Shown here in pieces: positions 33,670 to 43,224 of a DNA stretch of 64,000 nucleotides. The stretch comes from VXLM01 sp034421575. GTDB lineage: Bacteria > Chloroflexota > Dehalococcoidia > Lucifugimonadales > VXLM01. Every line of letters starts with the position of its first letter. Position 1 is the first letter of the stretch. The stretch covers positions 1 through 64,000 of the forward strand of contig DAOUKG010000073.1 of the NCBI GenBank assembly GCA_034421575.1, in the 5' to 3' direction. The notes under the pieces are model-generated. The model saw nothing but the letters and a program-made list of their open reading frames with translations, was not told the origin of the DNA and did no database searches. Both the position numbers and the translations under genes were made by a program.

Positions 33670-35124
33670 CTACAAGCTCGATGCGAAGGACGAGTACTTC
33701 ACGATGATCTCGACGTCGTGAACGGTGACGCCGCCGACCATGTTCTCCGGACGCGCGTCCAGCGAGACGGTCAACGTATTCCACCCCTTGCGCGGACGGG
33801 CGCTATGCAGGTAGAACTCCAACTGCTGGGCGGCATAGGGCCCGAACGGGTGGCCGTAATCACGCGACACTGGCTCGTCTGCCAGCGACTTGCCGTTGAT
33901 ACTCACCGAGAAGGTGTCGTGTGTCATCAGGTTGTCGACCTTCATTCTTAGCGTCACGCTCTTGATGCGGTCGGCCTTGCCCTCGATGTCATCGGAGACG
34001 TAGAACGGCACGTCGTACTTCTTGTCGGGGTCTGCGCAGGGAATGGCAATCGGCACGGGCTGGTCGTATTCCATGGCCGTGGCCTCCTCCTTTCGTTCGG
34101 CCATGAAGTAGTGCTTTGTCTTCTCGACCATCAGGTCGGGATCGCCCATGTCGGTGAGATACCTGCGAACGCCGTCGCCATGAGGCCAGTCTGCAAAGTA
34201 GGTGTACAGCCCGTCCGCGCCGCGGTCCCACATATTCATGGCTGCCGCTCGCATCTGCTCGGCAGAAGCGAATACGCGCTCCGGCGCTCCGCTGCCCTCG
34301 TCGGTAAGATGCGGCTGAAGCATTCCGTAGACCGACGTTCCCGTATCGGCTGCGGCCTCCAAGACCCAGTCGATCGGCATGTTCTGATCGAGGATGAAAT
34401 ACGTGTACATCATCGGCAGCACGTAGTCCACTGAACCGTCCTCGATCCACTGTCGAACGTCGTAGCCCGCTCTCCGGTTCATGGCTTCGGTCGGGTAGAT
34501 GCGCGCCCCGACCACTCCGCGACCTCCGGGCCGGTTGTGGACCGTATCCGCGACCGAACGAACGAAGTCGGTGATCGTCGAGGTGTGCTCGTCTACGTCC
34601 TCTTCGCGAAGGGCCGCAGGCCCTCCCCCCGGCGGACATGAGAAGTCCATCTCTATGCCATCGGTCTGGTAGTCTTGAGCAAGCTCCTTGAGAACGGCGA
34701 TTTTCGCGTCCCGGATCTCTTGATGAACGTACCCGCGCCCTTCAGGAGTGAGCATAGACTTGTCCGCACCAAGATAATTGGTCATTCGAACGCTGGCGAT
34801 GAACTCCATTCCCTTGTCATGCGCTCGGTCTATGAGCACAGTGAGGGGATCGAGTCCCCGGTCGATGAGGCTCTGCATGTTGTACCAGACGTGGTAATAC
34901 GCCACGTGGTCGAACGGTTGAATGTCCGAGCCGAACCGCCGACCAACCTTCGAGGGATAGAACAGTCCGTCGCCTCTCTCGACCATGTACACGAAGGTAT
35001 CGACGCTGGTGCCCGCGACATCGTCGATGGGCCGCCAGGCGTCCTCCATAGTCATAGGCGGATCGAATACGAACAGGTAGAAATGACGAGCGTCGTTGGC
35101 GTAGATAACTCTTTTTCGTTTCAT
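33670..35124 (-). CDS. TIM-barrel glycosidase-like protein (family-10-like) with C-terminal beta domain
   Basis: 484 residues. The first 300 look like a TIM barrel of uncharacterised glycosyl hydrolase-like families: RAHDKGMEFIASVRMTNYLG, QTDGIEMDFSCPPGG (acidic residues at the strand end, where catalytic Asp/Glu often sit), and VDYVLPMMYTYFI. Residues about 350-480 form a beta-sandwich domain (VTLRMKVDNLMTHDTFSVSINGK, in part) that may bind carbohydrate. No signal peptide. The ATG at 35124 gives MKRKRVIYANDARHFY. No activity is assigned. Confidence 0.7.
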   Translation of the reverse strand: MKRKRVIYANDARHFYLFVFDPPMTMEDAWRPIDDVAGTSVDTFVYMVERGDGLFYPSKVGRRFGSDIQPFDHVAYYHVWYNMQSLIDRGLDPLTVLIDRAHDKGMEFIASVRMTNYLGADKSMLTPEGRGYVHQEIRDAKIAVLKELAQDYQTDGIEMDFSCPPGGGPAALREEDVDEHTSTITDFVRSVADTVHNRPGGRGVVGARIYPTEAMNRRAGYDVRQWIEDGSVDYVLPMMYTYFILDQNMPIDWVLEAAADTGTSVYGMLQPHLTDEGSGAPERVFASAEQMRAAAMNMWDRGADGLYTYFADWPHGDGVRRYLTDMGDPDLMVEKTKHYFMAERKEEATAMEYDQPVPIAIPCADPDKKYDVPFYVSDDIEGKADRIKSVTLRMKVDNLMTHDTFSVSINGKSLADEPVSRDYGHPFGPYAAQQLEFYLHSARPRKGWNTLTVSLDARPENMVGGVTVHDVEIIVKYSSFASSL

Positions 35125-35356
35125 GGCGCGACTCCTTGGTGTCGAAGCTTCGGGTGTTTGGCTAAGAGGCGCATTCGCCTCTGAGGTGCCTAAGTATAAT
35201 GCAGCCCGCGAAGTTCAGACAGTCTTTCGGCCTAGGTGCGGGAAAGCCATTTCGTTCCGAACTCAACCTGATCCACCCAATAAAGGCCAGGGAATGGTCG
35301 GAGACTGTTACTGAGGCTCCAAGAATTCAAGGAAACCATAGAAGTCCGATGTAGTG

Positions 35357-35385
35357 TTGACAATGTTCGAAAAGGAAGATATAGT
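35357..35385 (+). promoter_or_regulatory. Strong promoter upstream of the ABC binding protein
   Basis: TTGACA at 35357-35362 and TATAGT at 35380-35385 are separated by exactly 17 bp, a near-consensus sigma70 promoter. Transcription would begin near 35392, leaving a leader of about 100 bases before the ATG at 35489. The rest of the 35125-35488 gap shows nothing else. Confidence 0.75.
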
Positions 35386-35488
35386 CCGCAGCGTAAGTAC
35401 CAACGTGTACAAATGTGTGTCAAGCGTAGGCAACTTAAAAGGGCTTCATAGAGTGCAGAGATAGTCAGAAATCTGAAGGGAGGACAGT

Positions 35489-37945
35489 ATGACGAATAGG
35501 ATTTGGAAATACAGTCTTGCAGCGGCGCTTGCTGCAGTTGTCCTGGCGGTCGTTGGCATAGCCTGCGCGGCCGAAGAACCGGCAGATCCTCAGCAGCCCG
35601 CGGCTGCTAGAGCTGCGGCCCCTGCAGCCGAGGCGGCATTCCCGACTGGTCAGGAACCGGTGGTCGCCCCGTCTCAGGAGCAGCAGCAGCCTGCCCAGGC
35701 AGCGCCCGCTCGAGCGCCGTCGCTGCCGAACCCGGCTCAGGCGGCTGCGGCCGCGAGTGGTACCACGGCGGGCCCAACGGCCCGAACCGGCGAGGACCCG
35801 GCAATGGTGATGGCGATGGAAGGGTACATGCCGCCTAAACTTGAGCCTGGTGCCTATCCCGCCACGCGGTTCTGCGACCACTGCCCGACGCCGAAGCAGT
35901 TCAACGAATCGCCGACATCGGCGTCCCTCGCCCGGCAGGGCGCGATCCTTCCTCTTGAACAGCGCCTTGCTGTTCCTGAGGACGTGCTCATCTACATGCC
36001 CGGTGACGAAATCGGGCAGTATGGCGGGCAGATGCGCGCTACCACCAGGGGCAACATCGAGCTCATCGAGGGCATGACGATGATGTCAGGGCTCGGCGGG
36101 TCCCCGGACGCCATCTTCAACGTGCCTGTCGGCTTCAAGGCGTTCGAGACCAACGAGGACGCCACGGTGTTCACCATCAACATCCGCCGAGGCATGCGCT
36201 GGCACAGCGGTTACCCGTTCACGATGGAGGACATCCGCTTCGCGCTTGAGGACCAGATGCTCAACAAGGAGCTCATGCCCGGCCTTCCCGCCGTGCTCAA
36301 GTCGCCGATTACCGGCAACGACATGCGGATAAACTTCGTCGACGACTCGACCTTCACGGTCAACTTCGACGACCCCAACTGGAGCTTCGCGGAGTCGAGC
36401 GCGGTGAGAGTGTTCGCTGGCATCAAGGGTTGCCCGAGGTGCTTCGTTTCGCCTTCACACGTTCAGAAGCGTTTCCACATCAAGTACAACGCATCTGAGA
36501 TTCCGGCGCTCTTGGAGGAGTATGACCAGCCCAACTGGACCAAGCTAGTCACCACTATCCGGTGCGTGATCTGCTACAACGGCCATCCCTCTGAGGCCAT
36601 CCCGATGGAGTTCGACCCGAACTACATCTACAAGGGTGAGCATTACATCCCGTCCCTTGGCGGCTGGTACATCGATTCCGGTGGAACGCGACAGGGTGGC
36701 GGTGACCTCATCGTTCACGATCGCAACCACTACTACTACGGCGCGGACCCCGAAGGCAACCAGCTTCCGTACGCGGAAGGCTGGCTGAACGTCACGACAG
36801 GCAGTCGCGAGGTTGCGGTCTTCCGCACGATGGGCGGCGAGTCGGACTACACGCGGCACGACCTCGCGACCGAGGAGATGCCGCTCTACCTGGCGAACTC
36901 CGAAAAGGGTGACTACAGCGTGCTCAAGCACGACCTGACGGACGGCGCCGACTCCACCTTCGTCGTCAACCAGGAGTACGTCGAGGACCCGGAGATTGGC
37001 CACCTTTTGCGCACGAAGGACTTCCGTATCGCGCTCTCGCTCGCGTGGGACAGGGACGGAACGAACGAGGCGCTCGCTGCGGGACTGGGCGTACCGCAGA
37101 ACATGATGCCGCACAGCTCGACCCCGTACTTCGCAGGTGAAGAGTATCGAATCGTCGACACCGAGTACGATCTCGACCGCGCCAAGTCCATCATGGAGAA
37201 GATGGGCTACACGGACGGCAACGGCGACGGCTACTACGACAAGAAGGACGGCTCCGGTCCGCTGACCCTCAACTTCCTCTCGTACTGGGTCCACTGGCCG
37301 TACGCTAAGTGGGTCGCAAACGACTGGGACAAGCTTGGCATCAAGGTGACAACCAAGGAAGAGTCTCCCTGGAGTTACACGAACGCGATTCCTCCAACCG
37401 AGTACTTCGCGTTCTTCGCATCGCCTGAGGGCGGCACGAATCCCTGGTCGAACATGTGGAACCGCGTTGCCCCGACCACCAAGGACGCGCAGGGTCCCGC
37501 CATTGGCCAGTACTTCGCGACCCGCGGTGAAGAGGGTATGGCGCCGACCGGCGGCGATCCTAAGTACCAGGACATCTACGGAAACATGGCCCCGGACGGT
37601 ACCTACCCTGCGGACATCGACAATCAGTTGATCCGCTACCAGGAAATCATCTCCGAGGGACTCGTCCGAGCGCTGCTCGATCCTTACCGGGTCGACATCG
37701 GCAAGGAGCTCTTCAGGGAGAATGCTCTTGACAAGTACAAGATCGGCGGTCTTGCCTACTCCGGCATCTTCCGCGCGCTGAAGCTCAAGAGGAACAACGT
37801 CAGGAACGTTCAGAAGAACTGGATGGGCAGCGGGCCAATCGAGGCCTACTACTTCGAGGACGGCATCGATAACGCTAATCACCCGGGCAACCGCTCGAAG
37901 CGCTATTCGAGCGTGAACTTCCTCGATCCGGGCTACTGGGACTAA
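35489..37945 (+). CDS. ABC transporter substrate-binding lipoprotein (SBP_bac_5, peptide/nickel type)
   Basis: 818 residues. A signal peptide with hydrophobic run (YSLAAALAAVVLAVVGIAC) ends at Cys26, a lipoprotein-like site. Residues 27-95 are an Ala/Pro/Gln-rich linker. The mature part is a family-5 binding protein: DGLTYTF-like motifs include FTINIRRGMRWHSGYPFTMEDI near residue 228 and FRIALSLAWDRDG near 510. It is larger than usual (about 550). The ribosome site GGGAGG precedes the ATG. No permease or ATPase gene lies nearby and a terminator follows, so it must work with a transporter encoded elsewhere. Confidence 0.88.
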   Translation: MTNRIWKYSLAAALAAVVLAVVGIACAAEEPADPQQPAAARAAAPAAEAAFPTGQEPVVAPSQEQQQPAQAAPARAPSLPNPAQAAAAASGTTAGPTARTGEDPAMVMAMEGYMPPKLEPGAYPATRFCDHCPTPKQFNESPTSASLARQGAILPLEQRLAVPEDVLIYMPGDEIGQYGGQMRATTRGNIELIEGMTMMSGLGGSPDAIFNVPVGFKAFETNEDATVFTINIRRGMRWHSGYPFTMEDIRFALEDQMLNKELMPGLPAVLKSPITGNDMRINFVDDSTFTVNFDDPNWSFAESSAVRVFAGIKGCPRCFVSPSHVQKRFHIKYNASEIPALLEEYDQPNWTKLVTTIRCVICYNGHPSEAIPMEFDPNYIYKGEHYIPSLGGWYIDSGGTRQGGGDLIVHDRNHYYYGADPEGNQLPYAEGWLNVTTGSREVAVFRTMGGESDYTRHDLATEEMPLYLANSEKGDYSVLKHDLTDGADSTFVVNQEYVEDPEIGHLLRTKDFRIALSLAWDRDGTNEALAAGLGVPQNMMPHSSTPYFAGEEYRIVDTEYDLDRAKSIMEKMGYTDGNGDGYYDKKDGSGPLTLNFLSYWVHWPYAKWVANDWDKLGIKVTTKEESPWSYTNAIPPTEYFAFFASPEGGTNPWSNMWNRVAPTTKDAQGPAIGQYFATRGEEGMAPTGGDPKYQDIYGNMAPDGTYPADIDNQLIRYQEIISEGLVRALLDPYRVDIGKELFRENALDKYKIGGLAYSGIFRALKLKRNNVRNVQKNWMGSGPIEAYYFEDGIDNANHPGNRSKRYSSVNFLDPGYWD

Positions 37946-37991
37946 GAGTGCAGACCACACACCCTGCTTGACTAAGCTAGGTGAATAAGCA

Positions 37992-38024
37992 AGAGGCCCG
38001 GAGGATTCCCTCCGGGCCTCTTCT
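37992..38024 (+). terminator. Rho-independent terminator after the ABC binding protein
   Basis: Stem GAGGCCCGGAGG / CCTCCGGGCCTC with a short loop, then TTCTC and more T. It ends the single-gene transcript. Confidence 0.85.
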
Positions 38025-38058
38025 CATTTCTCGGGCCGCTGATGATTCGCTGCGCTCC

Positions 38059-38829
38059 CTACAATTCGTCCTCTTCCTCATCATCGCTGGACCCGCGACG
38101 GCCCGGCCCCCACCCATCGAAGGAGATGCGCTTGAATGATTCCGCGTACTTCATCCCCTTGCCCTTGGCTCGTTCCCGTCTGCCCCTCTTCATGGAAGCG
38201 GTGATCTGCTCGGCAGTGCCGGAAAGCTGAGAGGCGTGCCGCAGCAATGCCTCAATCGATGTGTCGATGCTGTCGGTCACGTCAATCCATGTGTCAGGCG
38301 AGGGGTGTCCCATTACCCAGACCTCCCTCACCTTGTGCGGTTCGAGGCCTTCTTCGAGTAGCTCCGGGAACGTGAGGTGGTCCCGCGCGGTCGGGAATAC
38401 CGCCGCCATCGCGGCCTCTCCTGCCGCCATGTGGTCGGGATGGCCGAATCCGTATCCGCCATCGAGGTTGCGCATCGGGTACATCGTGATGAGCACGTCC
38501 GGCTTGTGACGGCGGATCTCCGCCGCTATCTGCTTCCGGACCTCCAACGTCGGCTGGAGATAAGCGTCGGGATGGTCGAGGAACACGACGTCCTTCAGGC
38601 CCAGTACCTTGCCGGCGTCGATCTGTTCCTGGCGTCGAATTCTTGCAAGGTCCTCCGAGGTCAGCGAGCGGTCGCTCGTTCCCTTGCTCCCGTCGGTGCA
38701 CATCACATACACGACTTCCCATCCCGCCGAGCACCACTTTGCGACCGTGCCGGAACAGCCGAACTCGGCATCGTCCGGGTGGGCAATTACCACCATTCCA
38801 CGACTGTATTCTTCGTTCCACTCTGACAT
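38059..38829 (-). CDS. PIG-L/LmbE-like deacetylase
   Basis: 256 residues. The zinc site is visible as VIAHPDDAEFGCSG near residue 14 (HPDD) and GFGHPDHMAAGEAA near 130 (HxxH). PIG-L enzymes remove acetyl groups from GlcNAc-type substrates, including in mycothiol-like thiol synthesis. The C-terminus is Asp/Glu-rich (SSDDEEEDEL). It is the lone gene at the end of the nuo region, on the same strand as nuoN but separated by 96 bp. Confidence 0.9.
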   Translation of the reverse strand: MSEWNEEYSRGMVVIAHPDDAEFGCSGTVAKWCSAGWEVVYVMCTDGSKGTSDRSLTSEDLARIRRQEQIDAGKVLGLKDVVFLDHPDAYLQPTLEVRKQIAAEIRRHKPDVLITMYPMRNLDGGYGFGHPDHMAAGEAAMAAVFPTARDHLTFPELLEEGLEPHKVREVWVMGHPSPDTWIDVTDSIDTSIEALLRHASQLSGTAEQITASMKRGRRERAKGKGMKYAESFKRISFDGWGPGRRGSSDDEEEDEL

Positions 38830-38924
38830 CGGTTACGTCCTCAAGGTTTCGTTCTGCTGAATGCTGATAATAGAGCGTAAGTGATATCTAGGCAACTTGG
38901 AGGGTGTCAAAAGGGGACCCCGCG

Positions 38925-40421
38925 CTACCTGACCGAGAGCGCGAACTCACTGGCAAACAGTGCGTCGCTCGCGCTCTGAATAAAGTCCATGAACAGGGCA
39001 GGGTAGACGCCAACAACTATTATTCCCACGAACAGGACACCGAGCACTCCGAACGTCAAACGGGACACTCCAATCGGCGAAGGGTCATCGGCCTTCTCGA
39101 TGTAAATCTGGCGAATCACCATGAGATAGTAGTAGAGCGACACCAAGCTCATCAGGATCGCCAGTCCTGCAAGCCACAGAAGGCCCTGCGCCGCCGTTGC
39201 AGTGAACAGGTAGAACTTGCTCGTGAATCCGGCAAATATCGGAAGTCCGGCCAGCGAAAATAGCGCGACGGCCATGACCATCGCCAGTCCGGGCGCTCTC
39301 TTGCCCAGCCCGGCAAATGCGGACACCGATTCGCTGCCCACCGAGTTGGCAACGGTGCTCACAACCAGGAACGCGGCCATGTTCGTCACGCCGTAGGCAA
39401 CGATGTGCAGCATGATGGCGTTGGTCGCCAGGTGGGAGTGGTCAAGCGACAGTTCGCCTGAGCCGAACGCGGCCAGGGCAGCGACCCCCATCAACAGGTA
39501 ACCAGCGTGTCCAATGCTCGAATACGCAAGCAGACGCTTGATGTTGCTCTGAGCGATGGCAAGGAGGTTGCCGACCACCATTGTCACCACCGCAAGGACT
39601 ACGACGATCAACTGCCATTCCGTCGCTGCCGGCATGAACCCCTCGCCGAAGAGGCGCATGATGAGCACGAAGGCCGCTGCCTTCGAGCCGACGGCCAGGT
39701 ATGCCGTGATCGGCGTCGGCGCTCCCTCGTAAACGTCTGGAGCCCACATGTGGAAGGGGACCGCAGCCACCTTGAACCCCATGCCGGCGATGATGAGCAC
39801 GATACCCACCAGGAGTCCCGGCGACAGGGTGCCGATGCTCGCGAGTGCCTGACTCATGCCCTCGAACGTTGTCGTCCCAAGGTGCCCGAATACCTGGCTG
39901 ATGCCGAAGAGCAGGAAAGCCGACGACAGCGCGCCAAGCAGGATGTACTTCGTCCCCGCCTCATTCGAGCGTTCGTTGTACCGGTCGAACGCCACGAGGA
40001 CGTACAGGCTGAAGCTGAGCAATTCCAGCGAAATGTAGGCTGTCAGCAGCTCGCCCGATGAGACCAGGAACATCGCGGCCACGATCGTGAAGAGGAGGAT
40101 TCCGTAGTACTCGCCCGGATGGTCGAGCCGCCTCCTAACGTACTCGACGCTCGATAAGATCGCGACTGCTCCAAGGACGAGGAAGAACCCTTTGAAGAAC
40201 AGCGCGTAGTCGTCGATGCGGATTACGCCGTCGTACAGGACGGTGTCCTTACCCCAGAGGAATAGGAGCGTAAATGCGAGGATGCCGATGAGTCCCAATG
40301 CCGAGGCGTAGCCCAACCAGTGCTTCCGTTCGGACGGCGCGAAGAAGTCCGCGACGAGGACGAGTATCGCCAATACGGTCACGAACGCTTCCGGCAGTAG
40401 AAGTGTGAAGTCGTTGCCCAT
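38925..40421 (-). CDS. nuoN: NADH-quinone oxidoreductase subunit N
   Basis: 498 residues, an antiporter-like membrane subunit of complex I that takes part in proton translocation. About 14 hydrophobic helices are visible, with VGIVLIIAGMGFKVAAVPFHMWAPDVYEGAPTPITAYL (in part) near residue 230 as the family signature. Length is normal. It starts directly after the nuoM stop (40422), so translation is coupled. Confidence 0.95.
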   Translation of the reverse strand: MGNDFTLLLPEAFVTVLAILVLVADFFAPSERKHWLGYASALGLIGILAFTLLFLWGKDTVLYDGVIRIDDYALFFKGFFLVLGAVAILSSVEYVRRRLDHPGEYYGILLFTIVAAMFLVSSGELLTAYISLELLSFSLYVLVAFDRYNERSNEAGTKYILLGALSSAFLLFGISQVFGHLGTTTFEGMSQALASIGTLSPGLLVGIVLIIAGMGFKVAAVPFHMWAPDVYEGAPTPITAYLAVGSKAAAFVLIMRLFGEGFMPAATEWQLIVVVLAVVTMVVGNLLAIAQSNIKRLLAYSSIGHAGYLLMGVAALAAFGSGELSLDHSHLATNAIMLHIVAYGVTNMAAFLVVSTVANSVGSESVSAFAGLGKRAPGLAMVMAVALFSLAGLPIFAGFTSKFYLFTATAAQGLLWLAGLAILMSLVSLYYYLMVIRQIYIEKADDPSPIGVSRLTFGVLGVLFVGIIVVGVYPALFMDFIQSASDALFASEFALSVR

Positions 40422-41948
40422 CTAGCCCGCCCCCGCAACGCGCGTAAGGAGGTCCGCCACGTTCCCGTCGATTATCCGGAGGAAGGGGAAGGGGAAGACT
40501 CCCATGAGCAGGATGAAGCCCGCGAGTATGACTGAGGCTCCAATCTCACGCCGTGAGATGTCCGTCTGATCGCGCCACTGCTCCGCCAGCTCTCCGAAGA
40601 ACACCTTCGCAATCAGACGCAGAATGTAGACCGCGGTGATCGCCGCGCCTACCACACCGAGCGCCCCCAATATGGGGTACGTCTGGAAGAGGCCCAGGAA
40701 GACGAGCAGCTCGGCAACGAACCCGCTCAGCCCCGGCAGTCCGAGGGAGGCCAGCCCGGCAATGGCGAAGAGCCACGCCGTGGCGCCCATCCGCTTTGCC
40801 ATCCCTTCCAATACGCCGATGTCCCTCGTGTGCGTCCGGTCGTAGATCCCACCCACAACCGCAAAGAAGAGCGCCGTCATCACTCCGTGCGAGAACATCT
40901 GCATGACGGCGCCGCTCACGCCGAGGTGATGCAGGGTGGCCAGTCCCATGATGACGTATCCCATGTGGCTGACGCTCGAATAGCCGATTACGTATTTCAG
41001 GTCGCGCTGGCCCATCGCGGATATTGCGCCGTATATGACGTTTATCGCCCCCAGCATGACCAGAACGGGCATCCAGTCCTGCGCTCCCTCGGGCAGGACG
41101 GTCATCCCCACGCGGAGAATTCCGTATGCACCCAGCTTCATCAGGACGCCCGCGTGCACCATGCTTACGGCAGACGGCGCTGCCACGTGTCCGTCCGGCG
41201 ACCACGTGTGGAACGGCCACATTCCGGCCAGGACGCCGAATCCGACCATCAGCAGCGGGAAGACTATACGTTGGAAGCCAAGCGAATACTCGACCTGTTC
41301 CAGCACCTGCAGATCGAAGGTGCCGGCGCTGGCCTCGACGAATATGGCCAGGAGCGCGATCCAGATCAGCACGCTGCCGGCGACGAGGAAGAGCATGAGC
41401 TTCATCGCGCCGTATTCCTTCGTTCGAATGAATGTCTTGAAGGTCGAGCTGCTCCCCCAAACCCCAATCAAGGGATACATCGGCAGCACCGCGAGCTCAT
41501 AGAAGAAGAAGAGGAAGAATAGATCGAGCGAGACAAATACCCCAAACACGCCCGATAGCAACAGGAAGTAGAGGATGAAGAAGTCCTTGTTGCGATCGGA
41601 GATGCTCCAGGAAATGAGAGTGCCTGTGAACATGACGATGCCTGTGAGTAGCACCATCATCGCTGAAATCCCGTCCACGCCCAGGGAGAGCGTTATCCCT
41701 CGCTCGGCGAACGGCCACGGGCCTGGAATCTCCAGCCAGTCCCATGCCCTGAGGAACTGGAAGCCTCCCTCGTTGTGGTCATACAGGAGGAAGACGTAGA
41801 AGCTCAGGAACATGACCACGAGAGACGTGATCGTGGAGACCCACCTAACGTCCCTTGAACGGTGTGCGGGGACTACCAAGAGGATGCCGGCTCCGATGAG
41901 CGGCAGGACGATCAGCAGGAACAGAGCGTAGCTGTCAAATATTTCCAT
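40422..41948 (-). CDS. nuoM: NADH-quinone oxidoreductase subunit M
   Basis: 508 residues, the second antiporter-like proton-pumping subunit. The signature KLMLFLVAGSVLIWIALLAI, then GMWPFHTWSPDGHVAAPSAVSM (in part) near residue 220 with the conserved Lys/His path, and KYVIGYSSVSHMGYVIMG, identify NuoM. It lies upstream of nuoN. The expected upstream neighbour nuoL is 1.9 kb away, with a VOC gene, repeats and mazEF in between. Confidence 0.95.
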   Translation of the reverse strand: MEIFDSYALFLLIVLPLIGAGILLVVPAHRSRDVRWVSTITSLVVMFLSFYVFLLYDHNEGGFQFLRAWDWLEIPGPWPFAERGITLSLGVDGISAMMVLLTGIVMFTGTLISWSISDRNKDFFILYFLLLSGVFGVFVSLDLFFLFFFYELAVLPMYPLIGVWGSSSTFKTFIRTKEYGAMKLMLFLVAGSVLIWIALLAIFVEASAGTFDLQVLEQVEYSLGFQRIVFPLLMVGFGVLAGMWPFHTWSPDGHVAAPSAVSMVHAGVLMKLGAYGILRVGMTVLPEGAQDWMPVLVMLGAINVIYGAISAMGQRDLKYVIGYSSVSHMGYVIMGLATLHHLGVSGAVMQMFSHGVMTALFFAVVGGIYDRTHTRDIGVLEGMAKRMGATAWLFAIAGLASLGLPGLSGFVAELLVFLGLFQTYPILGALGVVGAAITAVYILRLIAKVFFGELAEQWRDQTDISRREIGASVILAGFILLMGVFPFPFLRIIDGNVADLLTRVAGAG

Positions 41949-42081
41949 TCAGCAAGGTCGTTACAGCAAGACGACGCCTTGACATCGGCGTCGCCTCGTT
42001 GCCTTAGGTTGTCTGGGAATGCGGACGGCCTACCAGATGATACCATCAACGCGTGCCAGTCACACAGCGTTGGTGCATTGT

Positions 42082-42194
42082 GTAACTGTTCAGACTTCGT
42101 CAGAGCGCTCAACGCACGCAGCCACCGTCATACCCGCGAAAGCGGGTATCCATAGGGGTGGGGGATGTTCACTGCATGAACTCTGAACACTCTC
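42082..42194. mobile_element. MITE-like element, copy 2 (113 bp)
   Basis: Left end GTAACTGTTCAG and right end CTGAACACTCTC bound 113 bp with a central hairpin ACCCGCGAAAGCGGGT. The flanks TGCATTGT and TGCATCGA agree at six of eight positions, a decayed duplication. It lies just downstream of the VOC gene and upstream of the nuoM start. Confidence 0.8.
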
Positions 42195-42262
42195 TGCATC
42201 GAATCTGTCTATAAATGTTGAAGAAGCTCGTGTCGTTCAAAGAGAACGGGTCTACGTTTCAG

Positions 42263-42646
42263 CTAGCCCCATCCCGTCGGGTTGATGTCGAACGCAACGC
42301 CTTGAGGGTCCATCCACTTCTTCTCTCCGACCCAGTCATCGGGAGTGCCCTCGCGATTGCCGTACTTCTGGTTGTATTCGTTCATCTCCTGTCCACCGAG
42401 GGCCGACATCTTCTCCTCAACCGAGTTCAAGTCGTCGATCTTGAAGCCGAAATGGTGCAGCCCCGGCCTGCCTCCGCCGTACCGGTCTGCCCTGAACGCC
42501 AGAAGGGCGAAGACAATATATCCATCCGTCAGAATGACCGCCTCGTCACTCCGGGAAAGCTCATCGAGTCCGAACGATCCCTTGTAGAACTCCGCGGACC
42601 CTTCGAGGTCATTCGTGGTTAGAGCAATGTGTCTGATCTTCGACAT
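42263..42646 (-). CDS. VOC-family (glyoxalase/bleomycin-resistance) protein
   Basis: 127 residues. The first beta-alpha-beta unit, IRHIALTTNDLEGSAEFYKGSFG, is a typical vicinal-oxygen-chelate start with a metal His, and GRPGLHHFGFKIDDLNSVEE is the second. VOC proteins bind a divalent metal and act as isomerases, dioxygenases or resistance proteins. It sits between the split nuo segments and its location offers no functional clue. Confidence 0.85.
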   Translation of the reverse strand: MSKIRHIALTTNDLEGSAEFYKGSFGLDELSRSDEAVILTDGYIVFALLAFRADRYGGGRPGLHHFGFKIDDLNSVEEKMSALGGQEMNEYNQKYGNREGTPDDWVGEKKWMDPQGVAFDINPTGWG

Positions 42647-42831
42647 ACCGGGCCTCCAATGGTGCTGTTTGGCCGACGGACGGCCAGCCTATCCTACACT
42701 ATGAAAGGCGCGAAGAATTGAATTCTTCGGAGTCGTCACGTCAACCGCTGCTCTAACTGTGCACCTGGGCACAATTGAGGCTTGGACGTAACTGTTCAGA
42801 GTCGGTGAGATATGCAGGAGTTGTCTGTCAT

Positions 42832-42863
42832 TTGTATGATGCAAAGGGCTTGTATGATGCAAA
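42832..42863. repeat. 14-bp direct repeat TTGTATGATGCAAA
   Basis: The 14-mer TTGTATGATGCAAA occurs at 42832-42845 and at 42850-42863, four bases apart. The second copy abuts the 32-bp palindrome, so this patch could be a protein-binding site within the element. Confidence 0.7.
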
Positions 42864-42894
42864 TGACTCACAGATCGGCCGATCTGTGAGTCAT
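42863..42894. repeat. Perfect 32-bp palindrome inside the 369-bp element
   Basis: The half-site ATGACTCACAGATCGG is followed without spacer by its reverse complement, giving perfect dyad symmetry over 32 bp. It could form a cruciform or act as a binding site for a dimeric protein. It is not a terminator, since no T-tract follows. Confidence 0.9.
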
Positions 42895-43196
42895 GCGTGG
42901 GGGGCGCGTCGCCTGTCATTCTGAGCCCGTCTACCTGTCATTCCGAGCGAAGCGAGGAATCTAAAATCCATAACCGCAAAACTGGACAGCCAGTGCCGCG
43001 CTTGTATCGTGACCGAGAGTGAAAACAGCGTAAGAACGCTCTATGTTGGTCTTACGTTGTGACAGATACTTGAGATTCTTCGACTCCGCTGCGCTGCGCT
43101 CAGAATGACAGAGAGGGGGGTCTTCGCTATCCAACTCACCGAGTCTGAACAGTCACGCTTGGACAAGTGGTCTTCATCTGAAACGTAAGAATGATA

Positions 43197-43202
43197 TATA
43201 AT
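43197..43202 (+). promoter_or_regulatory. mazEF -10 box in AT-rich operator-like region
   Basis: TATAAT occurs inside the AT-rich run ATATATAATATATAT, about 23 bp before the mazE ATG; the run is near-palindromic, as expected for antitoxin autorepression. The -35 is unclear. Confidence 0.45.
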
Positions 43203-43224
43203 ATATATCTCACAGGAGGTGATA

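Larger units (their letters stand above)
42788..43156. mobile_element. MITE-like element, large copy 3 (369 bp) with perfect 8-bp target duplication
   Basis: Ends GTAACTGTTCAGAGTCGGTG and the inverted CACCGAGTCTGAACAGTCAC (positions 43137-43156) match the short elements. The flanks are identical: GCTTGGAC at 42780-42787 and again at 43157-43164. Inside are a perfect 32-bp palindrome, a 14-bp direct repeat and two GTCATTC(T/C)GAGC repeats in opposite orientation. There is no open frame long enough for a transposase, so it is non-autonomous. It lies between VOC and mazEF, interrupting the usual nuoL-nuoM adjacency. Confidence 0.85.
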
